In this document: positions 45,010 to 55,639 of the stretch, in pieces
Numbering within the stretch: the stretch's first letter is position 1
How the letters are laid out: each line of letters starts with the position of its first letter
Assembly (NCBI GenBank): GCA_900491605.1
Contig: UESW01004235.1
Location: 486,701 to 550,700 of the forward strand
Direction: 5' to 3'
Origin: Calamus simplicifolius
Lineage: Eukaryota; Streptophyta; Magnoliopsida; Arecales; Arecaceae
DNA: 64,000 nucleotides
Translations under genes and position numbers: made by a program
Notes under the pieces: generated by a model
Seen by the model: the letters and a program-made list of their open reading frames with translations, nothing else
Told to the model about the DNA's origin: nothing
The model's database searches: none

Positions 45010-45267
45010 ATGACTCCCTTCATCTCCGAGGACCTACTAGCATTTACCAACCTTACCTATGAACTCTTAGACATGATAGCCCACATAAATTCCCAGAAAA
45101 CCTCAGACCCTGAACTCGAGCTCATCTACCAGGAATTTATCAGCCTTGCCATTAAAACCCTCCAATACCACTCAGAACAGACAGTACACCAGATAAACCA
45201 TCTTATTACTCAGACCATCATTAAGCAAGCAGAAGAATTTTACAGGCAGTTCGACCTCAGACTGTAG
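45010..45267 (+). CDS. Small leader ORF of the pararetroviral segment, 85 codons
   Basis: The frame starts ATGACTCCC and codes for an acidic, probably helical protein without a recognisable domain. It lies between the TATA box and the primer-binding site. Leaders of caulimovirids carry short upstream ORFs, but 85 codons is long for that. It could be a chance open frame. Confidence 0.35.
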   Translation: MTPFISEDLLAFTNLTYELLDMIAHINSQKTSDPELELIYQEFISLAIKTLQYHSEQTVHQINHLITQTIIKQAEEFYRQFDLRL

Positions 45268-45430
45268 CAATCCCCTGGAAGCCAGTTTCATTTACCAGCC
45301 TTTTACCAGCTTTGTGTGACTGTGAGTTTCTATTCGGTTTTCTGTAAAAGTTTCATGCAATGTATCTTGAAGGACCAGTACAAGCTTTGATATATATATA
45401 AATTTTCGGATTTCAGTCTTCCCAAAAAGA

Positions 45431-45507
45431 TTACTGTTCATGCTAACTATTCGCATTACTGTTCATTTTTACTGTTCATTTTTACTGTTCATGTTTACTG
45501 TTCATCG
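45431..45507 (+). repeat. TTACTGTTCAT short tandem repeats
   Basis: About five copies of TTACTGTTCAT(T/G)-type words follow one another, spaced 11-18 bp, some 45 bp before the primer-binding site. The role is unknown. They could be part of the viral leader or mark an old recombination point. Confidence 0.7.
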
Positions 45508-45548
45508 CACTTTGAAATTTCGAACCCATATCTCATTCCGCACCTAAA

Positions 45549-45561
45549 TGGTATCAGAGCC
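45549..45561 (+). other. Primer-binding site for initiator tRNA-Met
   Basis: TGGTATCAGAGCC is complementary to the 3' end of plant initiator tRNA-Met and is the standard minus-strand primer site in caulimovirids (and in many Copia elements). It lies on the plus strand, 335 bp above the first long frame. Confidence 0.8.
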
Positions 45562-45883
45562 ATGTTAGATCTCCACGCACACACCGGCGACAAGTCTCAT
45601 AAATCAAAAGGTATCTCGCCCCCTGAGCGGGTGTATAAAAGTACACCTATGACCCATGGGATTAATGAGCTACGGCCGGACGAGATCTCTTAAGATTTAA
45701 AGACCTGACTTGCCTTAATAGTTCTTACTTGAAATAGGTCAGGATTCTAGGATTCACTAGCCTCCTATCCTTAATCTCATTAAGTCTTAGAGCTATGGTT
45801 GAGACTTCTATTAGGCTGTTCAATAGGCTACTAGGAGGAAGCGTTGGTAAGCGTAAGGCCAGCAGAAGAGCGTAAGTCTGGCA

Positions 45884-46282
45884 GTGTTCCCGTCATCCCT
45901 AGGAGCCAAAATGAATAGCATAATTAGAAGATTAACTAGAACTCAAAGATTAGATGAGAATGAAGGCCTAGAAGATAGTGAAACCCGCGATCAAGACTTT
46001 TATCCAGAAGGAACTATTAATGTACTAAATAGATCAGTATCAGCAACTGAAATCGATATAACAAATAAGAAGATTCCAACAATTAAATATGATCAAATGT
46101 ATAAGAGAGGAAGCTTTAGCCTCTTTGAGGAACGAAGGGTTAAAATCGCTGAACATGATCTAGACATCAAGCTAGAAAATGGACAAACTAGTGTTAAGCT
46201 TTTAGAAATAAGGACATACAGTCTTTCAATATTGATGATAGATTTAAATACATGCACATTGCAGCAGTTCAAGTTGCCATAA
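45884..46282 (+). pseudogene. N-terminal part of the pararetroviral polyprotein
   Basis: This 132-codon frame precedes the movement protein domain. A more likely start is the ATG at 45911, ten codons in. It is basic near its start and otherwise charged. At about 46210 the frame is lost: the neighbouring frame then carries on the conserved movement protein sequence. One base therefore seems to be missing there. No enzymatic motif is visible. Confidence 0.6.
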
Positions 46283-47370
46283 TCCCAAACCATAGAGAGG
46301 GAATGGATAAACCTATATTCATAATATTAAAAGACAATCGCTTCAACGAAGCAGAAGATGCAATTCTTAGTGCCATTAGTACCAATGTTAGTTGGGGACC
46401 TATTTACTTTGAAAACTACCCTAACCTAAGTCTAGCCATAGATGGAGCCATTAAAGACTCCTTAGTTTTAGACATAAAGGTAGCAGGATACGAAAATATA
46501 AACCCAGAATTTAAGCCACTAAGTATTGTCTACAGAATAAGTTATAAAATGATGAAAACCCGGGTCAATGCTAAAGGGATAAGAAAATCACCCACGGGAA
46601 AAACCCTATTTTTAGCAACAGACGAGAGACATCAGTCAGTAGTACCACAAATGAGCGAATGGAAAGGGGTAAAAATTGAAAACAATTGGACTTTAGAAAA
46701 AACTCAGCCTCCTAGGAGATCAGTCAGAGAAAATAGGATAATAAACGAAATAACTCAAGATGATAAAGGAACGGTTAGGTATAATTTTAGAAGATCATAT
46801 AGTATGAGAAATCCCTGTTCAGAAGTAGGAGAAACTAGCCAAAGAAACTTAAAACTTAAAGGGGTTGACCTAGAATCAAATGTCCCGAGTCTATTTTATG
46901 AAGAAGCAAATTATTCTCCCACTTATTCTCAGATGAAAGAAGACGTACCAAACCAACTAAACATGATAAAAGGAAAATTTGAAATTAATAAAGAAAGCAT
47001 CAGGAAAGACTTTAAAGCAAAACATAACAAGAAAAAGGTTGACTGGCTGTGGAAGACAACCAGCCCAGAAGAAAGAGAAGATTTAAAACAAGAATACTAT
47101 AAGTTTATGAACACCATGGAATTAGAAATCCCTTATTTCACTTGGCTTGAAGAAGAATGTAAGAACAAGAAAATTACAAGCAAATACCCTTTTAAGTCTC
47201 TAGGAGTAATTTGGAGAACTACAGAAAATAAGGAAATAAGCTCAGAACACATCCCCTTAGATGAATGTCAGATTAATTATAGGAATCAAATAGTAATAGC
47301 CTCTCCGTTTAAAGCCATCAAACCAGAAAATGACAACTACCCAGCAACCAGCAATGAGATTAGAAGATAG
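46218..47370 (+). pseudogene. Movement protein domain of an endogenous caulimovirid
   Basis: The open frame (ATG at 46252, conserved sequence from about 46218) encodes a 30K-superfamily movement protein. It has a beta-rich core with the LxDxR signature (LKDNR at about 46327), then a GPIYF segment and a YRISY segment. Proteins of this superfamily carry virus particles or genomes through plasmodesmata. The C-terminal 200 residues are charged and lead towards the coat region. The frame stops at 47370; the coat frame begins a few bases earlier in another phase, so a second frameshift separates them. Defective as it stands. Confidence 0.78.
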
Positions 47371-48800
47371 CACAACAAAACAATTATAGTAATCAGGCCT
47401 TACATACAATATCAGGGCAGTTGAATAAGATAGAAAAGAATCTTGAACAAAAGGTTCAGAACCCAAGGGTAGATCAGATTATAAAAATGCAAAAGCCTCT
47501 TTTCCAGACAGATAATGGCTGGGAAAAAGGATTTAAAACCAAAGAAGACCTAATAATAGACAAACTAAAGGGAGTCAGACTGAATATGATATCATCACAA
47601 GAACCTAAAAATCGAATAAATAAACTAAAAAATGAAGGACAAACATATTATAGAACACAAAAGGATTATTATCCTAGACCAACTCCCCCAGATATCCAAT
47701 TCGAGGAAAGGAAGAATTATAGAAGAGAATCCTATACTAGCGGAGTAGTTTATGAATGGAACTTAGATGGGATGTCAGAAAGAGAAGTCTGGAACCTTCT
47801 AAAGGAAATGAATATGGCTGCAGGAGCCCTAAGAGCCTCAAATACAACTGAAAAGGATACCCTTAGAATTCTTGTCCAAGGATTCACCGGGCAATTAGAA
47901 GGATGGTGGAATAGATATTTAAAACCTGAAGAAAGAGACTTCATAATAAATAGCACTAAAATTGTGGTCAAATCAGAGTCCACTGAAACCTCGGAAGAAC
48001 ATAATGGGGTAGACACCCTACTCCATGCAATATACAGACAGTTCATAGGAACAAAAGACATAAAGCAGGAAAACAACCGAATGCTTCTAATGAAACTTAG
48101 ATGTCCTAAAATGCAAGACTTCAGATGGTATAAGGATGTCTTCCTATGTCGAGTCCTTGAAAGGGAAGATTGCAGCTCTCCCTTTTGGAAAGAGAAATTC
48201 ATATCAGGATTGCCAAGCCTATTCTCCGAAAAGGTTAGTGAAGCCTTAACAGAAAAATGCCAGGGAGAAATTAACTGGGACCTCGTCACCTATGGAAATA
48301 TTGTTGAAACCATTAATACAACGGCACTAAAAATGTGCACAGAAATGAAACTCCAATCTAAGCTAAAAAGAAACGAAATTACAACCAAAAAAGAACTAGG
48401 AGGATTTTGTAAACAATACGGATACGAAGTGCTTGTACCCCCTTCTAAGAAAAAGAGGAAAGATAAAAGAAAGGTAGAGAGACCAACATACTTTGGAAAC
48501 AAATCAAAGAAATCTCCTAGTAAAGGAAAGTGGAAATCCAAAGACCAAAAATTCAAGGAAACTACTCCTAAGAAAAGGGACAACACCAATCGAAGAAAAA
48601 CAGCAACCTGCTATCGATGTGGAAAAAGGGGCCACTTTAGCAAGAATTGTAGAAAATATAAAATATCCCAAATCCAAGGAATGGATATTCCAGAGAACCA
48701 GAAGGAAAAAATACTAGAACTAATGCGATCAGACAGTGAAGAGAGTTTGAATTTAGGCCTCAGCTCGGATTCTTTGCAAATGTTGCAGATGAGAAGTTGA
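47365..48800 (+). pseudogene. Coat protein region with a CCHC zinc knuckle
   Basis: The open frame continues upstream of its first listed start (47421) to about 47365. It encodes a capsid-like region (a WWNRYL segment and a RQFIG segment), a strongly basic stretch (KKKRKDKRK at about 48450) and a zinc knuckle of the form C-x2-C-x4-H-x4-C at 48609-48650. An acidic serine-rich tail follows. This order is that of caulimovirid coat proteins. The last 15 codons (from 48755) are not viral: they come from the Copia LTR that cuts the sequence, so the true C-terminus is lost. Confidence 0.78.
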
Positions 48801-49667
48801 AAAATCACAGAACATGGCTTTTGGCTTCTTTTTCTTCTTTTTGGGAAATCCTCCGATTTTTGATTTTGAATACCTTGGATTTCTCTTTGAGTTTTCTGGA
48901 GTAGATGGATTTGAACCTGGACTCTTTTCTCTTTGATTTCAAGCTCAAGACTTCTCAGATTTTTGATTTGTTTTCACTTTGATTTCCCCCCCCCCCTTTT
49001 TTTTAAACGAGTGTTCTCCCCCTTTTATAGATTTCTCTTAATCCATGTTTTTGGTGAGAAACTAGCCATTGGAATGTACCTAGAAAGTTTGTCCATACAA
49101 AATATATCCGTTAGAAGTTAGGTGAAACGAAAATATTACCGTTTGAGCTGATCTGGCATTTTAAAAATCCGTTCCTGACAGGTTGGAGTCGGCTCCAACT
49201 TTTCAGGTGTCGGCTCCAAGTCGGTTATCCAAAAATAGAAAGTAAAGAGTTCGTTGAGGAGTCGGCTCCGAAAAAGTTAAGTGTCGACTCGCCACATTCG
49301 GGAGTCGGCTTCGAAAGACTGTAAGTGTCGGCTCCAGAGTAGTCAAAAAACGCGTTCTGTTCCCGCATCGGAGTCGGCTCCAGACACTGTAAGTGTCGAC
49401 TCCGAAACTTTGGGTGTCGGCTCCGGACCGTGCCAAAAATCAGAAAGACATTTGATTGGCCATGGGGTCGGCTCCAGATCTCCTAGGTGTCGACTCTAGG
49501 CTCTGAATTTTGAAACTTTCTTTTGGCAATTGATTCAAAACACGTTTCTTTATTGCTTTTGATTGATCAAAGATTTTTAAGCCCTGAAACACTTGTTAAA
49601 TCTATTAGTAATAAATAAATATACTCAAATCTTTTATTAATCATCAAAATCAATAATTGGGTCAACA
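48755..49667 (-). repeat. Copia 3' LTR, truncated (913 bp)
   Basis: It begins (minus strand) at 49667 with TGTTGACCC and runs in parallel with the 5' LTR to 48755, where similarity ends abruptly against the viral coat sequence. About 570 bp at the LTR end are lost. The GTCGGCTCC array is at 49181-49500. Confidence 0.87.
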
Positions 49668-49683
49668 ATTTCCCCCTTTTTGA
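49668..49683 (-). other. Copia polypurine tract
   Basis: On the minus strand AAAAAGGGGGAAAT directly precedes the TGTTGACC start of the 3' LTR, the position of the plus-strand primer. Confidence 0.8.
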
Positions 49684-50289
49684 TGATTATAAAAACATTG
49701 AGTATATGCATGAGTAAACAATAGAGTTCTCAAATCAAAATTTCAAATATGTGATCCTCACAGGTAAGCTCCCCTGAATAAGGTAGCTCCCCCTATGAAG
49801 TTCAATTTAACAATTGTGCTTCCTTTTAGCTGAAAATATAGTGTTTGATACAAAAAGGTAGATATATCAATTTTAACTATGCTTATTTAAACCAATGTTT
49901 CTCTTTTTGTTTTACAATGCATATATGATTAGGATTTTACATTCAATGCATATACGACATAACTACATAACTCTCCCCCTTTTTTGTAATCAACAAAAAG
50001 ATCAAGAAGAGTTAAGTAAAATGACAAAATTGATAGATCAAACAATTTTTCAATGATCAAAAGATATTCATTAAGTATCTGATAAGAGTCAAGCATTACA
50101 AAATGAAATTGAACTTTGTCAAACATCAAACTATACATCATTACATTAAGATTTCAAGATAAAACATCAAACAACAGCCTATACTTCATTGAATCAAAAA
50201 CCTATACTTCATTACATGATAATCACAGATTAGTTCTAATAATCATTTGTAAATGTTCTAAAATTCTTCCCATCCCTTCACTCTGAGTC
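49684..50289 (-). other. Copia region between the extra ORF and the 3' LTR
   Basis: AT-rich sequence with short runs such as CTCCCCCT and several ACATCAAAC(A/T) words. No coding domain is seen. Confidence 0.5.
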
Positions 50290-51602
50290 CCTACAAATTC
50301 TTTAATCTTCTATCAACAAATGCACATGCAGTCATAATCTTATCCTGAAGCTCAGCATTGCATTTGGAGTAGGTTTCTGAGTCTCCACAAATATCCTTAA
50401 GTTCTTCAAATATGTTCTTGAGATCAGTCTTTAAGGATTCAGCAGAGGAACCAAGAGTGGATTCAATCTTACTCATGCGATCATCCAAAGAGTAAAGGGT
50501 CTCTTTCAAATTCATAAACTGACTATCAAACTCTGTCTTCATTTCTTCCTTTTGAGCAGCAAATAAACTCTTGAGTTGCTCTATCTGAACATCAGAAAAT
50601 CCGACAGAAGACATAGGTAGCTGAACAGAAACTGGAGCAGGAGCAGGAGCAGGAGCAGATCTGCTGGCTCTGGAGAAGGATGCCTCGCAGAAGGACCAGC
50701 CTCAGATGGTGCAGAAGATCTAAGCTCAGGGGCTCTCTCATCCAGACTGCCTTTCCTTTCCCATTGTCCATTAATTTTAACAAAGCCCATCCGGTGCACA
50801 GTAGCCAAACTATAATAATCAGTATGCCTAAGGTTCTTTGAAGGCTCACTGTCAAAAATCATAATTCCTTGGCTCTGAAGACCATAGTTAGAATCATACC
50901 ATAGGGCAGTGAAGATCTCCTTTTTCCTCCAGCCTCGGCCATGTAGAAAATCATCATTGCAGCAAGGTTAATAGGCTGACCTGTCAAAACACTGTCCATC
51001 ACCACAATGTCTCGCTCCGAGACATACTCAAATCGGCCAGTCTTAGGGAATAAAATCCTACTGCAGATATTATGAAGTAACCTAAGCTCTAAGGGTAATT
51101 GATTTGCCCTAACATCTTCAAATTCAGAACCTCTCTACCCAACATCCTTGATAGTGCATCAGACCTCTCACTATGAATATCAGTTGCTAATCCAGTGATA
51201 GGAATGCTCAGAAGATTTCCTAGCTTTTGAAAAGTAAGGTGGACTCTTTTCCCTCTAACAGAACTCACAATCCCACCGTCACCCCTTGACAAATTGAAGT
51301 AAAATTCCTTGACTAGGGCCGGATAGGTGGGAACATCCAATGAACATACTTGTCCCAACCTAGCTCTTTGATTTGATTTCCAATTGAAAAACCCTCGGAC
51401 TCAAAAAATTCAAAATCAACTTTCCTACCCATTGTAATCACTCTCCGGCTAAGGTGTCTACCTGAGGAGATGAGGGACCAGGATTATCCGAAGGAGTAGA
51501 GGAATCTTCGCTCGGAGACGGCTCGTGGATGGGACGCCTCGCCGTGCATTTTTCGGTGGTCACGGGCGCTCCAAGAACTGATCCTCTCCGCTTTGGTGCC
51601 AT
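50290..51602 (-). pseudogene. Extra ORF after Copia pol (envelope-like position), frameshifted
   Basis: It starts at ATG 51602 (MAPKRRGSVLGAP) with a Ser/Pro-rich N-terminus. It continues in another frame with FYFNLSRGDGG, VRGKRVHLTFQKLGNLLSIP and SDALSRMLGRE (51089-51358), a form of the plant transposon-associated domain often annotated as putative plant transposon protein. After an alanine/proline run from a GGAGCAGGAGCA repeat it ends in a coiled-coil-like part (50291-50614, heptad-like, with FAAQKEEMKTEFDSQF). Sireviruses carry an envelope-like gene here. I see no signal peptide or clear membrane segment, so I do not call it an envelope protein. Confidence 0.6.
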
Positions 51603-51679
51603 TGAGTCCTTGGGAATGTTCGATTTGAGGAGAATTTGGCTTGGGGAAGTTTTGAGAGAGTTTGGAAAGGGATTGGGTC

Positions 51680-51895
51680 GATTAAAATGACAAGGTGTCG
51701 ACTCTGCCCTAATAACATCAACTTGGGACCCCCAGGTGTCGACTCCCAAAGTCGGGTGTCGACTCCAAGTCACTAACACAGTTAGTGCTCGAACTGGAGT
51801 CGGCTCCACTTATACGGGTGTCGGCTCCAAGGTCAAGGACCGAGAGCGACACAGAAGAGGTGTCGACTCCTCAAACTGAGGTGTCGACTCCACTG
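51680..51895 (-). repeat. GTCGACTCC/GTCGGCTCC motif array before the extra ORF
   Basis: At least seven copies of (G)GTGTCGACTCC, (G)GTGTCGGCTCC or GGAGTCGGCTCC lie in about 200 bp just upstream of the extra ORF on the minus strand. The same words fill the LTR arrays, but this segment is not a copy of the LTR. It may be a second promoter region feeding the extra ORF. Confidence 0.7.
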
Positions 51896-52159
51896 ACAGT
51901 TAAAAAAAATGAGTTTCAAACATCCGAAACTTATCAAAATAGGGTCAATAAATTTTGAAAAAATCTTTGGAATATGAAGAATCAAATTACCTGAATGACT
52001 AGATAAATTGTCCTTAAAATTATGAAAGGAATTTTAAAAAATTAAAAGGAATCTAGATAGTCATTCCTTAAAGTTTCAAAATCATTCCAAAGGGTCACAA
52101 ATCCCTAATTCACCTCTAAGATAACAAAATCTTCTTCACTCAAGGGTTTTATAAATATA

Positions 52160-53653
52160 TCAGCTAATTGATTCTTCAGTATTAACATAATCAAGACAAA
52201 TTTCATTATTAGCTACATGTTCTCTTATAAAGTGATATCTAATTTCAATGTGTTTTGTTCTTGAATGTTGAATTGGATTTTTAGTTAAATTTATTGCACT
52301 TGTGTTATCACATCTAATAGGAGTTTTATCAAGTGTTATGTCGTAATCTTCGAGTTGTCGCTTAATCCAAAGGATTTGAGCACAGCAACTTCCAGCTGCA
52401 ACATATTCTGCCTCAGTAGTTGATAATGCAACCGAATTTTGCTTTTTGCTAAACCAAGAGATTAAGTTACTTCCTAAGAATTGACATGCACCACTTGTAC
52501 TTTTTCTATCTAGTTTACATCCAGCATAGTCAGAATCAGAATATGCAATCAAATTCAATGTTGAGTCTCTAGAATACCATAAACCTACATTTTTAGTTCC
52601 ATTTAGATATCTCAAGATTCTTTTTACAGCAATTAAATGAGATTCTTTAGGTTCAGATTGAAATCTAGCACATAAACAAACAACAAACATTATATCTGGT
52701 CTACTAGCTGTTAGGTAAAGAAGAGATCCGATCATACCTCTATAATATTTTTGATCTACTTTCTTACCATCTTCATCTTTGTCTAATTTGCATGAAGGAC
52801 TCATAGGTGTTCCAAGGGGTTTAATTGACTCCATTCCAAACTTCTTGAGAAGTTCTTTTGTGTATTTTGCTTGATTGATGAAAATCCCCTCTTTGCTTTG
52901 CTTGATTTGAAGTCCTAGGAAGAAATTGAGTTCTCCCATCATGCTCATTTCGAATTCACCCTGCATTAACTTAGCAAATTCTTGACACAAAAGATTGTTA
53001 GTAGCACCGAATACAATATCATCAACATATATTTGTACTACTAATAAATCCTTGTCTTTTCTTTTCAAAAATAGTGTTTTATCAACATTTCCTCTTGTAA
53101 AATCATTTTCAATCAGAAATTTACTTAATCTTTCATACCAAGCTCTAGGTGCTTGTTTTAAACCATATAGTGCTTTGTGCAATTTAAAAACATGATTTGA
53201 AAATTCATGATCTTCAAAACCAGGAGGTTGTTCAACAAAAACTTCCTCATTTATAAATCCATTTAAAAATGCACTTTTAACATCCATTTGAAATAAATTG
53301 ATATGCATATGACATGCAAAAGTGAGTAATAATCTAATTGCTTCTAATCTAGCTACAGGTGCAAAAGTTTCATCAAAATCAATTCCTTCTTCTTGATTAT
53401 ATCCTTTTGCGACTAATCTAGCTTTGTTTCTAATTACTATGCCATTTTCATCTAATTTATTTCTAAATACCCATTTTGATCCTATAACAGAATGATCTTT
53501 AGGTCTATCTACAAGGGTCCAGACATTATTCCTAGTAAATTGATTTAATTCTTCTTGCATAGCTAACATCCAATTATTATCTTTTTCAGCCTCTTCAATA
53601 GTTTTAGGTTCAATTTGAGATACAAATGCAAGATGATTATTGATGTTTCTCAT
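52160..53653 (-). pseudogene. Copia reverse transcriptase and RNase H
   Basis: A 497-codon open frame. RT motifs are KWVFRNKLDENG, ARLVAKGYNQEEGIDFDETF, the first catalytic Asp in QMDVKSAFLNG, QAPRAWYERL and the YVDD box (VQIYVDDIVFG). RNase H follows with AYSDSDYAGCKLDRKSTSG, STTEAEYVAA and the CDNTSAI and HSRTKHIEIRYHF segments. It is long enough to be functional by itself, but it is separated from integrase by a frameshift. Confidence 0.92.
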
Positions 53654-53742
53654 TGATGATCTAGTTCTTACTCCTTGAGATGGATCACCTATAATTAATT
53701 CTTTTGGATGACCATAGGCATATCTCCAATCTCTAGGAAGAT

Positions 53743-54849
53743 CTACATCATTATGATTTGCATCAACACATCAACACTAGGAGAATCATTATCTTTAGCT
53801 CCTTGTTCATGATCTGAAGATACATCTATATTTAATTTTTCAATGTCCCTTTCTAATATGTTTGTATCTTCTTCATCATCAATCTTTCCAGAACTCGATG
53901 CTAAAGATTCATCAAAAACTACATGAATAGATTCTTCTACAATTAAGTTTCTTTTGTTAAACACTCTATAGGCTTTACTAGATGTTGAATATCCTAAGAA
54001 TATGCCTTCATCAGATTTTGCATCAAATTTTCCTAGATTATCTTTACCATTATTATGAATGAAACATTTACAACCAAATGCATGAAAATAACTTATGTTT
54101 GGTTTTCTATTGTTCCATAGTTCATAAGGAGTTTTCTTAAGGATTGGCCTAATTAAAGCTCTATTAAGAATGTAACATGCCGTGTTTATAGCTTCCGCCC
54201 AAAAGTACTTTGGTAAGTTGCTTTCACATAGCATGGTACGGGCCATGTCTTCTAAAGTCCTATTTTTTCTTTCTACAACTCCATTTTGTTGTGGTGTTTT
54301 AGGTGCTGAAAAATTATGATGGATGCCATTTTCAATGCAAAAGTTTTCAAATAAATGATTTTCAAATTCAGTGCCATGATCACTTCTAAGAGACACTATG
54401 GTGTTGTTTTTCTCATTTGTGACCTTCTTGAAGAATTTCAAAAATAATGGAAAGGTCTCATCTTTATGAGCTAAAAACAATACCCAAGTGTATCTAGAAT
54501 AATCATCTACAATCACAAGACCATATTTCTTTCCTCCTAGACTAGTGGTTCTAGTAGGTCCGAAGAGATCCATGTGAAGTAGTTCAAGTGGCCTAGAAGT
54601 GGAAACAATGTTTTTAGTTTTGAAAGAGTTTCTAGTTTGCTTTCCAAATTGACATGCATCACAAATTTTGTTATTTTCAAAATCTAGTTGTGGAAGACCT
54701 TTTACTAAATCCATTCTAATTAATTTTGAAATTAGGTGTGTGCTTGCATGACCTAATCTACGATGCCACAACCATCCAATCTCATTTATATTAGCATTAT
54801 TAGCAACTAAGCAATGATTACCAGTAGACAAATTGTCTAAATCAATCAA
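53743..54849 (-). pseudogene. Copia integrase
   Basis: The zinc-binding part (WHRRLGHAS...C-x2-C as CDACQFGK) is followed by the catalytic core: LHMDLFGP with the first Asp, VIVDDYSRYTWV, LRSDHGTEFEN with the second Asp, and PQQNGVVERKNRTLEDMART with the catalytic Glu. It ends with the FGCKCFIHN and EGIFLGYS segments. The whole domain is open over 368 codons. A frameshift separates it from the reverse transcriptase. Confidence 0.9.
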
Positions 54850-55207
54850 GTATACATTGCATTTTTATTTTAGTAAATATAATGCTATTATCAATGGGAT
54901 TAGAAATAGTGCAAATAGAAGCTTCAAATGATACTTTGAAACCTTTATCACACAATTGGCTAATACTAATTAGATTATGCTTCAAACCATTAACATATAG
55001 GACATTTTCAATAAATGTGGAGGGAGTTATTTGAATTTTACCAAACCCCATGATCTGGCCTTTGCCATTGTCACCAAACGTAACAACTCCTCCTCTTTTG
55101 CTTTCAAGGGTGATGAATTGATCCTTGTCACCCGTCATGTGTCTTGAGCAGCCACTATCGAGATACCACTTTCGCTTTGATCTTTTGGCCGCAAGACACT
55201 CCTGCAA
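54842..55207 (-). pseudogene. Copia protease
   Basis: WYLDSGCSRHMTGDKDQF holds the aspartic protease motif (DSG). The following KGQIMGFG and NLISISQLCDKGF segments are standard for Copia. The frame overlaps the integrase frame by eight bases, which points to one frameshift near 54845. Confidence 0.85.
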
Positions 55208-55639
55208 AAATGATCAAATCTTATATTTAGGTACCCAAGCCTTCTTGGGTCCTTCATGGTTAGTAGCAATAAAGATAGTTCCTTTTGGAACCCATATTTT
55301 CTTTCCTTTAGCAATTAATTTCTTGTTGCTTTTTCTTGCATTACATTCATAGATTTGTGGCCTTTCTTGTTACAATAATGACATAAAACTTCATCTTTAT
55401 CTTGTTCTTTTCTAAAGAAGTTTTGACATATTTTGTTTTATGTTAGGTCTATAACCTAATCCAGCCTTATCAAATATAGCTCTTTGATTACTCAATAATA
55501 AATTAAGTTTTTCAGAACTAATGTAAATTTATCAACAATATTTTTATATTTTTCAACTTCCTTCTTTAATATATCATTTTCTTTAGAAATTGATCATTTT
55601 TCTTCAATCAAAACTTCATTTCTGATTTCGATTTTTCAA

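Larger units (their letters stand above)
44214..48754 (+). mobile_element. Endogenous caulimovirid (pararetrovirus), truncated
   Basis: The segment has a pararetroviral layout: a promoter region with a TATA box (44872), a leader with a tRNA-Met primer-binding site (45549-45561), then a long coding region. The first part of that region has a 30K-type movement protein domain; the second a coat protein with a CCHC zinc knuckle. A movement protein gene is not found in ordinary LTR retrotransposons. Protease and reverse transcriptase, expected next, are missing, because the sequence is cut at 48755 by a Copia LTR. The coding region is split over three frames by two frameshifts. It is a defective genomic fossil. 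I do not assign a genus. Confidence 0.8.

Noticed and set aside
45010..45267. Calling the 85-codon leader frame a host gene
   Set aside because: It lies between the viral TATA box and primer site with no host-like splice signals. It is kept only as a low-confidence leader ORF.
47750..48289. 179-codon open frame on the minus strand
   Set aside because: It is the reverse shadow of the viral coat region, whose plus-strand frame has a CCHC knuckle and family features.
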